This document shows positions 1 through 7,114 of a DNA stretch of 11,747 nt, piece after piece. Numbering within the stretch: the first letter of the stretch is position 1; every line of letters starts with the position of its first letter. This DNA comes from Obelidium mucronatum (taxonomy: Eukaryota > Chytridiomycota > Chytridiomycetes > Chytridiales > Chytriomycetaceae): contig JAIVFH010000640.1 of NCBI GenBank assembly GCA_025765595.1, positions 1 through 11,747 on the forward strand. Reading direction: 5' to 3'. The notes beneath the pieces were generated by a model that saw only the letters and a list, made by a program, of their open reading frames with translations, did not search any database and was not told the origin of the DNA. Made by a program: the position numbers and the translations under genes.

Positions 1-2344
1 AATCTTTTCCCACGGCTTTCCAGTACGTTGTTCGAGATGGCCTTCTCATTAGCGTCGGAATCCTTTCATTCTCGTACTTGCTAATACTGCTACTACTGTA
101 ACTGCCGCTACTGCGGCTACTGCCACTGCTGCTCCCGCTTGATTCTTCCTGACTCTCCTCCACCAACCCATCAATAATTCCGGGCGTCATATCAATTTCA
201 GAAGCACGAGTGCCGTTTGGTATACACCAAACAGTGTTGAGATGCCGAGGGCGAACATTGGCAAAGTGAAATGGAACCATTCGACCAGCAAACTTTTCAA
301 TGTCTTGTTTTGCATCAAGAAGTGTTTGCATCCCGCTGTAGTCGATATGGTTCACTGCTGAAAAGTCAATCACAACCGCCCTTAGCAGAGGTTTATCCTT
401 GAAAAAAAAATAGGTGAAGTCAGCAAAAATTAGATCATAATCGAAAGAGGTTTACCTGATCAACGACGCATTCTTTGGAATCCACTTCTTCTGACCAAAC
501 CCTGTCACTCTTTGGCAGTGAAATAGCCGGGGCCCGAAACGCCGTCATGCACTTTTTCACACACCCAAGGATGTACGAGCTATTTGGAAATGTCACAGAC
601 TCTTCAGGCCGAAATACAAGTATTCCTTCTGGGACTTGCAAGTCTTGTCCACCACGATCCCGTTCTCCAAGCTCAAGACCTTCCATATCCACCCAGCTCC
701 CCTTCGGATTTGATTTGTTGCTTGATAACACTGTGAACTGGGGCCTCGCAATTCGCAGCAACAAAACAGCGACAGAGAATCCAACTGACGCGAAGATTGC
801 CACTTGAATTGAAACAAAACAGGAAACCAGAAACGCGAGCCAATAACCAATGAAGTCCACCAGCGATATCCTGTAAATGAAACTCGCTGTTTTAACGCTT
901 GAGCAGAGCTCCGAAGCAGCTGGGATGATAATGGCTGCGAGGACGGCGGTGGGTATGTAATGCAGCGCTGGAGTGATTGTATACAAGGCAATAATGACAG
1001 CAATTCCCGTGAACATTGTAGCCATGGGAGTTTTCACTCCAGACGACGACTGTATAGCTGAGCGCGAAAAAGACGCGGAGCACGTGTACGCGCCGACAAA
1101 GGATCCAACCAAGTTTGACATCCCCAACGCGAATATCTCTTGATTCTCATCCGCCACGTAACCATTCAATCGCCCATACGACTTTGCAACCGCTATATGC
1201 TCCAGCAGAGATGCAATTAAAATTCCCGGCAACAGTTTCAGCACACATTGAGTATACTCTGTCGAATCCAGTTTCGGTTGAACCAAGTCAGACAGGCCAA
1301 ACGGGACATCTCCAACCAAAGTGATGGAGATTAGATCACGACACAAATACGATATAATCGTGCATAGAAGGATCACGATTGCGTTCCGAAGGATTCCAAT
1401 GTATTTCATTACTGCTCCGTTTTTCTTGCCGCTTTGGCCGACTTTCTTCATGAGCATCAGAACGGAGAGGGACGTGCAACCGAAAAGGAGATCTACTTTG
1501 GTTGAATTTCCAATTGCCTTAAAAAAGTTGACGAGAACTAAATACGGCGCGTCTGTTGTTTTGACACCCTTGATACCCAACAAGGAAGGGAGCTGCGCAA
1601 CAACACTTTGTACTCCAGCGCCTGCAGAAAAGCCTAACTCACAAAACAGAACGAAAAAAAAATTCGAAATTAATGCGCAAAAGAAAGGAAGAAGATGTTT
1701 TATCAACCTGCAATAACAGGAGAGGGTATAAAGTCGACAATGATTCCCAGTCGAAACATCCCCATCAATACTTGAACAATGCCAGACCAGAACGCAAGAG
1801 TTGATGCCAACACAACTTGGTCTTGTACCGTCGGAAATAGCTCTAGATTCGCTGCAACATTTTGTGCAATCAGGAGGGAGATTATTGAGGTTGGCCCAGT
1901 CGTTGCGTCTTTGTTGAAGTCTAATGAGTCACAAGTACTATCCCTCGCTCGTTTCGAGTTATATTGATACCTTTAGATGTAGAGAATAAAGAATACACGA
2001 CGACGCTAATGAAGGCGGTATAGAGTCCATACTGGGGCGGCAGATGAGCCAACTTCGACGAGTATGCAATTGACTAATACCAAAGCTTATCAGCCAAAAC
2101 ACATTCAATGTGCACTGCATTCAGAAATAAATAAAAAACTAACTTGCGGGATTACAACTAGACCAATAGTGAAACCAGCAATCGCATCATGGATGAACCA
2201 ATTCAAGTTGTATCGATGTATCCAGGATGCCATTGGACAAAGGCGGACAATGAAGCCACGCATACGAAAAGGAAGCGTCTCAATTGACGCTCGGATGGAC
2301 TTTGCAAGCTCCACGTCTGGTGGTGGTGGCCGTTGTGGGTGCAT
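1..2344 (-). CDS. SulP/SLC26-family sulfate permease with STAS domain (C-terminus beyond window)
   Basis: Plasma-membrane anion transporter, most likely sulfate uptake. Proposed exons on the minus strand: 2344-2144, 2073-1971, 1920-1708, 1633-456, 397-<1. Introns: 2074-2143 (GTTAGT), 1921-1970 (GTATCA), 1634-1707 (GTTGAT), 398-455 (GTAAAC), all ending AG; the joins keep one frame of about 697 codons in the window. Seen: the SulP N-terminal motif (FIHDAIAGFTIGLVVIPQ, then SIAYSSKLAHLPPQYGLY across intron 1), DFIPSPVIAGFSAGAG, and a conserved core (ALGMSNLVGSFVGAYTCSASFSRSA). Many hydrophobic segments precede a STAS domain at about residues 505-635 (GILVFRPEESVTFPNSSYI; AVVIDFSAVNHIDYSGMQTL). 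The tail after STAS is very Ser/Gly-rich. The start is the first ATG of the frame, just before the transport domain. Substrate is inferred from the family; bicarbonate or other anions are possible. Next upstream gene is the homocysteine methyltransferase, same strand. Confidence 0.93.
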
Positions 2345-2488
2345 TCAATAAAAGAGTCAGTTCAAGGAACACAAAAATGAGGGTTGAAAAACAAAAAATG
2401 CATTGTAAAAGGGGGAACCAAAGGGGCAACGATAAGAATTAAAATCAAATTCGAATTAAAACAGCTGTGGGTCTCTCCCGTTTTATTT
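2345..2488. other. Intergenic: sulfate permease promoter / methyltransferase 3' end
   Basis: Only 144 nt separate the methyltransferase stop codon from the permease start, both on the minus strand. On the minus strand the region runs from a polyadenylation signal through AT-rich sequence to the permease ATG. I see no clear TATA box and no convincing binding site. Confidence 0.6.
2482..2487 (-). terminator. AATAAA poly(A) signal of the homocysteine methyltransferase gene
   Basis: TTTATT on the plus strand reads AATAAA on the minus strand, one base after the TAG stop of the upstream gene. The position is unusually close to the stop codon. Confidence 0.5.
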
Positions 2489-3651
2489 CTATTCTGATCC
2501 TATGAAGCAGGTCATTTCGATTTGAGATTTGAGACACATCAAGTGCTTCGGTCCAATACGACAACACTGGAAAAATCAGATTCAGTATTTAACTGACTAA
2601 GAGCTTGAAATATTACTCACGCCACCAACAATCGAGGCTCCAGCTGAAATCCAAGTTTTTGCCATGTTCACGTAAGCCTCCTCACTCTGCACCCCGCTTT
2701 CTTGAACCCAACCGCGACCTATGGCGTCCCAAGTCTCTCCTTTATTTGGCTGAAATATTTTTTTAAGAAAACGAGTAATGCCACAAGAAACATACATAGC
2801 ACAGGAGCTCTTTGCCCGATCCAGCCAGTTCTTCTTTATAAATCCTCAGGATTGGTTCAACTAGTTCTGGTTTTACGCAATTTACTCCCACCGCGAATAT
2901 ATTGGTCGAGCCTTTGACTGATGCAGCGCATTCCCTTGATTCTGATGTATTGGAAAACGAGATCCAAGCCGGGGGAATCTCTTTTGATCTCGAGCATTGT
3001 TTAAGTGCTTCCACTATAGCCGTTGATTCGAAAATGGTGGGTATGGTTTCAAACGCTAGCAAATCTGGCCAGGTTTCTCCCACGTCAGTAAATCATCATC
3101 TCAAGTGGCCTCGGCGTTCTCTCTATAGACCAAACTTAAAAAAGAAATAGCGAAGTACCTGGCTGCGTCTTCAGAATAGTTTCAATGCGCGTTTGATGAA
3201 ACACGACGAGCGAATCCCAACTGATGCCCCCAAATTCACCAGTATACTCCGCCCCGTTCGCCAGCACTGCACCATAAGAGCCCATCGAAGCAGCTACTCG
3301 AACGCTTTTCCGACCAGACTTCTCCACAGCGTCTCGCGCCACTTTCATCGCAAGCGGAAACAACGACGGAAGATCAATATCAGCCGATACTGTGCTGGGA
3401 ACATCTGCAGTCGGGACGAATGCCTGGTAGGATGCAGTCGTCAAGATGTCTTCTTGTGGTTGTTAGAAGTGGATTATGTGATGTCAATACTTGCCACACC
3501 CTGCCGATAAGTAGTCCATGTGAGCCCTTTCAATTAGCTCCCGCCCTTCGCTGCTCAGTAATAGTCGAGCATTCCACAATGGGTCACAACCAAGTTCGGC
3601 TCCCAGCTCTTCGAGATGAGTGGCAAGCCCGCCATCCAATAATTGCAACAT
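2489..3651 (-). CDS. Homocysteine S-methyltransferase (Mht1/Sam4/BHMT family)
   Basis: Cytosolic enzyme that moves a methyl group from S-methylmethionine (or S-adenosylmethionine) to homocysteine, giving methionine. Exons: 3651-3495, 3449-3159, 3076-2796, 2749-2621, 2566-2489; total 311 aa, the usual family length. Introns: 3450-3494 (45 nt, GC-AG, donor TGTG|GCAAGT), 3077-3158 (GTACTT), 2750-2795 (GTATGT), 2567-2620 (GTGAGT). Seen: LLDGGLATHLEELGAEL at the N-terminus, DILTTASYQAFVP across intron 1, AASMGSYGAVLANGAEYTG, LLAFETIPTIFES, and the three zinc-ligand cysteines expected for the family: C216 in VGVNCVKPE, C287 and C288 in GGCCRIGP, the last pair directly after an intron. The start is the only ATG upstream of the DGG motif. 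The exon 2/3 join (TQP|ETWPDLLAFET) is chosen by frame and homology; the others are well defined. It sits between a sulfate permease and a glutathione S-transferase on the same strand. Confidence 0.93.
3450..3494 (-). other. GC-AG intron 1 of the homocysteine methyltransferase gene
   Basis: The exon ends ...GCA GGG TGT G and the intron begins GCAAGT, the strong extended donor expected of GC-AG introns. It holds a good branch site (TTCTAAC) and ends AAG. Splicing here joins LSAGC to DILTTASYQ in frame, exactly where relatives run on without a gap. The GT donors nearby give the wrong frame. At 45 nt it is the shortest intron in the window. Confidence 0.8.
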
Positions 3652-3719
3652 TATTTTCTATTATTCCACGATAATTATGCAAAAAACAGAAAGCCTCTTA
3701 AAGTGACAGAGAAATGCAT

Positions 3720-3725
3720 TTTATT
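3720..3725 (-). terminator. AATAAA poly(A) signal of the GST gene
   Basis: AATAAA on the minus strand about 28 nt after the TAA stop of the GST gene. The remaining 70 bp up to the methyltransferase start must hold that gene's core promoter; no TATA box is evident. Confidence 0.5.
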
Positions 3726-3753
3726 TTGACCATTGTTGGTCTGTACAAAGACT

Positions 3754-4397
3754 TTAAGCAGTATGTGCGGCAATCGTAGCGTGTGCTTCCTTTACGTGGT
3801 CCAAAGCTGCAATTCCATCAAAGTAACTCTTGACGGCAGGGTATGGAGTCAAATCAATCTTCAAGTATCCAGACCAGCTAAGAACAATGTACAAGTAGGC
3901 GTCGGCAACAGTGAAGGCGTCACCAACCCAGAACTTTCGACCATCTGCAAGTTCAACATCGTTCAAGAACTTGAGCTTGAGTGCATACTTTTCGCGCAAG
4001 TAAGTTGAGATTTCCTCAGACAAGTTTGGCTTGAAGAGGCCTCCAACAGTTCCGTGAACTTCGGAAGACACGTAGGAAAGCTTGGATTGGAGAACATATC
4101 GCTCAGAGGTTCCTGATTTTGGTCCCACTGAAGGTTTCTGCATTGTCAACGATCCATTGCAGTGTGGCAGCGTTCTCGTTCAAAAGAGTTCCATCTTCGA
4201 GAATGATGGCAGGAACATTTCCTTTTGGGTTGATGGCAAGGTAGTCGGCGCCTTCGTTGGGACCGGTGGCAACCTTCTTGGTGTAGATGTTGGCTTGGAA
4301 AGCGTTGAGTTTTGAACCCAGGATGCCGGCTTTGTGGGCAGCAATGAAGTTGGCGGCGCCGCAGGAAGTCGCGGTAGTAGTAGAGAGTTGCTGGCAT
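3754..4397 (-). CDS. Glutathione S-transferase, intronless, frame broken twice by single bases
   Basis: Soluble GST that conjugates glutathione to electrophiles. Reading the three frames in sequence gives about 213 aa, the normal GST length: start ATG 4397, first frame to about 4377; second frame (SCGAANFIAAHKAG, GADYLAINPKGNVPAIILED, NENAATLQWIVDN) to about 4142; third frame (GTSERYVLQSKLSYVSSEVH, KFWVGDAFTVADAYLYIVLS) to TAA at 3754. The N-terminal part is the thioredoxin-fold, glutathione-binding domain with the NVPAI cis-proline loop; the C-terminal part is the helical domain with its FTVADAYLY motif. No GT-AG pair fits either break, and each is cured by dropping one base (near 4376 in TACTACTAC, and within 4124-4141). 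Codon use is strongly biased to C-ending codons, as in a highly expressed gene, which favours sequence error over decay. A TATA box lies 51 nt upstream. Confidence 0.88.
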
Positions 4398-4447
4398 TGT
4401 TTGTTTACTTTTAAAGCTGTTGCTGTTATGAAGAGGGAAATGCGTTG

Positions 4448-4455
4448 CTTTTATA
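4448..4455 (-). promoter_or_regulatory. TATA box (TATAAAAG) of the GST gene
   Basis: Perfect TATAAAAG on the minus strand, 51 nt upstream of the GST ATG. This would place the transcription start about 20 nt before the ATG, and it supports 4397 as the real start of the gene. It makes an unseen upstream exon unlikely. Confidence 0.7.
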
Positions 4456-4618
4456 CTTGTTTCTCAAACGTTCGAAATCATTCGTTGATTCCGAATTTTC
4501 TGTTGATTACTCTCCGATTTGTCACCACATTCGAAATCAATAACCAGCTTGATGAAAACTTAATAATAAACGTTTTTATAATAGTATGAGGAAGCCAAAC
4601 TTAACAATCCAAAAAATT

Positions 4619-4636
4619 AAAAAAAAAAAAAAAAAA
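4619..4636. repeat. A18 homopolymer tract
   Basis: Eighteen consecutive A on the plus strand (T on the minus strand), downstream of the protease stop. Low-complexity; the exact length is likely uncertain and it may act as a nucleosome-excluding tract. Confidence 0.8.
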
Positions 4637-4685
4637 GAGGCTCGAAACGAATTCGAAATGAACAGAGAAGTTTGCCTTTTTTTTT

Positions 4686-6617
4686 TTAGCACCCTGGGAT
4701 TCCAAGGCATGCCCAAATCTGACCCACGTTTGGATATCCACAGATACATTTTCCGTTACAAGCAGAAGAACCTAAAGTCGAACAGTGTGCTCCGCCAACT
4801 ATCGTCAGGGGTTGACTTGTGGTAGTGGCAGTTTGAACTGTGGTACCAGTAGTAGTAGTTGTAGTTGGAGATACCAGAATACTAGTCTTTGATTTTGTCA
4901 AAGTAGAGGCTGGAATATCAGTTGTGCTACTTGCTGAAACCGCAGTCGCAGTCAATACGGGGACCTCTTTGTCTCCGCATGGACCATTATAGGCCCAAAC
5001 ACCGTTAATATTTGTAGACGATGGCGTTTCTCCCTTGGTCCACCATTTGTTGATAAAGTTCCCATTCTTATATGTAACGTGAGTGGCGCTGTCGTAAACT
5101 ATTGCAGGATCCCAAACTTCATCGAAACAAGGAGCTCCACTGGGATCAGTGATTGTCGCTTGCGCAGAAGCTGTTGGCGACGTTGTAGGGAAAGAGCTCG
5201 TTGCTGTTGTAGCTGATGTAGTAATTGAAGGTGTTGCTGATTGGACGATGGTGCTCGTGGTTGGTTTGGCTGCAGTTGTTGTGGCGGTACTTGTGGCTGG
5301 TTCAGTAGTGGTTGTCAGGCCAGCTGTCGTGGCTGTTTTGGTGGTTGTCGTGGTAGAACTTGTATTGCTCGTGGTTGTTAGTTTGGTCGTCGTTGTTTCA
5401 GCAGTTGTTGTGGTACTACTTGTGATTGGCTTAGTTGTAGTTGTGGTAGTGGTAGTTGAGGTTGGCTTAGTTGTAGTTGTTGTGGTAGTACTTGTGGTTG
5501 GCTTTGTTGTCGTTGTCGTGGTAGTACTTGTGGTTGGCTTCGTTGTGGTCGTCGTTGTAGTCGTGGTCGTTGGTTTTGTGGTTGTCTTTGTAGTAGTGGT
5601 AGTAGTTGTTGTCGACGGTTTGAGAGCTCCACATGGGCCTTCATAGTTCCAAGCGTTGCTGGGATTCGTTGGAGACGGAATGTCTCCTTGAGACCACCAC
5701 CACGTGCGATAATTGTTACCTTCGTGCGTAACGTAGGAAATATATTCATAAATTGCGGTGGGGCTCCAAACGGTTGGGTAACATTCAACACGGGTTCTGA
5801 GGGGACCTCGATATGTCGCGTAGATGGTCCCCATTCGGGCAAACTGGCCAACAGTGAATTGATTCATACAGCTATCGGAACCATAGTCCATGTAATTCTG
5901 GACTGGATCCAGACCAGGAAACTGAGGGCCAGTGCACGAGTCACGACTCAGTGCGCAGTCTCTAGCGGCGCCGGCCTCCGCAGGAGTGTCATCGACATAG
6001 TCACCAGGAGACGAGCATCCACCTTCGAAAGTATGGTAGAGTCCAAGCCAGTGCCCCACTTCGTGTACGGCAGTTCGCCCCAAGTTAAATGGCGCATATT
6101 CTCCTCCCGGCAAAGTAGAGTACCGCAAATAGACCCAGTCAGCAGTTACCGTGGGTTGCCAAGGATACCCACCAACTCCTAAAAGTGGTGGTGGTGGATT
6201 ACCCAAAAAGATGTTGAGTGTTCCCCAATCTCCTCTGTGCATAGAGCCCATCCAAAATGCGAGATCAGCGTTCCCAGCGGTAGGATCCACGGTGAACAAT
6301 GTTGGGTTCAATGTTCGGGTGACTCCAGAAAGAACGAAATTGAAATTGCCACTGTAGTCTCTGTTCAAGACAGAGATTTGGTCAGCAAGCATTTTATCAG
6401 GAACATTCCCGCTGACACCGTCAGAAAGTACATGGAACCAGGTTTCGATTGTGGGGGTTGCTGCTGCTGCAAATGATGCAGCCTCAAGTCTGAAGGCGCC
6501 TGTCTTGTTGGCAATGAAGGCTTCAATGGCCAGCTTGTCACTGAGAGGAACTTCCTGAACTCCACAAATGGCAAGAGCAACCGACGCCGAAGCCAGAATG
6601 AAACCAATCAACTTCAT
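4686..6617 (-). CDS. Secreted M43 (pappalysin-like) metalloprotease with two chitin-binding modules
   Basis: Intronless, 643 aa. Residues 1 to about 17 form a signal peptide (MKLIGFILASASVALA). The catalytic domain (about 55-275) has the zinc motif HEVGHWLGLYH at 185-195, with H185, H189 and H195 as ligands and E186 as base, and a Met-turn NYMDY at 241-245; this is the metzincin M43 pattern. Cysteines around C201, C221, C228 and C250 probably form disulfides. Residues 279-330 (TAIYEYISYVTHEGNNYRTW, WNYEGPCG) and 496-548 (AIVYDSATHVTYKNGNFINK, WWTKGETP, WAYNGPCG) resemble each other and CBM5/12 chitin-binding modules. Between them lies a Thr/Lys-Pro linker built of 12-residue repeats, surely heavily O-glycosylated. 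The tail 608-643 holds six cysteines. Role inferred: extracellular protease anchored to chitin, its own wall or a substrate such as arthropod cuticle. The start ATG is followed at once by the signal peptide; an A-rich TATA-like GATAAAAAAG lies about 35-40 nt upstream. Confidence 0.93.
   Translation of the reverse strand: MKLIGFILASASVALAICGVQEVPLSDKLAIEAFIANKTGAFRLEAASFAAAATPTIETWFHVLSDGVSGNVPDKMLADQISVLNRDYSGNFNFVLSGVTRTLNPTLFTVDPTAGNADLAFWMGSMHRGDWGTLNIFLGNPPPPLLGVGGYPWQPTVTADWVYLRYSTLPGGEYAPFNLGRTAVHEVGHWLGLYHTFEGGCSSPGDYVDDTPAEAGAARDCALSRDSCTGPQFPGLDPVQNYMDYGSDSCMNQFTVGQFARMGTIYATYRGPLRTRVECYPTVWSPTAIYEYISYVTHEGNNYRTWWWSQGDIPSPTNPSNAWNYEGPCGALKPSTTTTTTTTKTTTKPTTTTTTTTTTKPTTSTTTTTTTKPTTSTTTTTTTKPTSTTTTTTTTKPITSSTTTTAETTTTKLTTTSNTSSTTTTTKTATTAGLTTTTEPATSTATTTAAKPTTSTIVQSATPSITTSATTATSSFPTTSPTASAQATITDPSGAPCFDEVWDPAIVYDSATHVTYKNGNFINKWWTKGETPSSTNINGVWAYNGPCGDKEVPVLTATAVSASSTTDIPASTLTKSKTSILVSPTTTTTTGTTVQTATTTSQPLTIVGGAHCSTLGSSACNGKCICGYPNVGQIWACLGIPGC
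5425..5568 (-). repeat. Four tandem 36-bp units coding the Thr/Lys-Pro linker
   Basis: Units at 5425-5460, 5461-5496, 5497-5532 and 5533-5568, each beginning (A/G)TTGGCTT on the plus strand, diverging at some third positions. Each codes 12 residues, mostly Thr with one KPT. Degenerate units continue on both sides within the Thr-rich stretch (about 5180-5630). The repeat length is a multiple of three, so copy change keeps the protease frame. Confidence 0.9.
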
Positions 6618-7114
6618 CCTCGTCGATCTTAATTGGGGCGGGGAATGGCTTTTTTATCGTGTTTTTGGCAGGCTTGTGTAATAGCGTGATTAAATTACTA
6701 AGTGTCTTGACAGTCTCATCTATAACCAATTTTCTCTTGATAAGTATCTTAAGTATTCAGTGTTCTACCCTGCCGTTTACAAAGCGATGTATGGTGTGTG
6801 AGATAATGGTCAAGCCCCGGCAGGCTGGCATTCTGACCAGACTTCACAACATATTCCTACCAAAACTAAGGGAAAGCACGATCCAATCTGGTTATTCTCA
6901 TCGTGAATTGGCAGACGGTGGCTGGAAGTGTACTGGGGAAACTTGAATCGGGTACAATGAATTGGGTCAATTAAAAATTCGACTCCACAGTGCTCGTCCA
7001 ATACCGTCCATTTGTTTCTTTCAGCGACTGCCTTCCAGTCAGGTCATCAAAATGGTACAGTTCTATCGTTTGAACTTTCTTCCTTTTACTTTCTTCTTTT
7101 TCTCCAGCGCCACA
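6618..7114. promoter_or_regulatory. Divergent promoter region between protease and F-box genes
   Basis: About 497 bp between two divergent start codons. On the minus strand GATAAAAAAG at about 6650-6659 is the likely TATA element of the protease gene. CCAAT occurs at about 6725 and 6997 on the plus strand. For the F-box gene no TATA box is clear. The stretch 7060-7107 is strongly pyrimidine-rich and ends TTTTTCTCCAG, like an intron end, so a 5' UTR intron (donor near 7043 or 7055) is possible. Open frames here show no recognisable protein. Confidence 0.5.

Larger units (their letters stand above)
4398..4685. other. Intergenic: GST promoter and protease 3' region
   Basis: The 288 bp between the GST start and the protease stop contain the GST TATA box, two exact copies of TTCGAAATCA (4471-4480 and 4530-4539), a third eight-base match at 4652-4659, a run of 18 A (4619-4636) and a run of 11 T (4677-4687). 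No RNA gene or further coding sequence is recognisable. No AATAAA for the protease gene is visible on the minus strand. Confidence 0.6.

Noticed and set aside
1321..1716. Plus-strand open frame of 131 codons across the permease gene
   Set aside because: Antisense shadow of a conserved SulP exon.
2452..2475. CTGTGG and CAGCTG as sulfur-regulator sites in the permease promoter
   Set aside because: Very short motifs, one copy each, no CACGTG-type core; expected by chance.
4652..4688. T-run after the protease stop as a bacterial-type terminator
   Set aside because: No stem-loop precedes it and the gene is eukaryotic; it is a simple homopolymer.
5149..5646. Plus-strand open frame of 165 codons, almost all Val
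   Set aside because: It is the antisense of the Thr-rich linker repeat (ACN codons read backwards as NGT/GTN); no start context or homology.
6659..6946. Plus-strand open frame of 95 codons in the divergent promoter region
   Set aside because: No recognisable domain, overlaps the protease promoter, low-complexity start; treated as chance.
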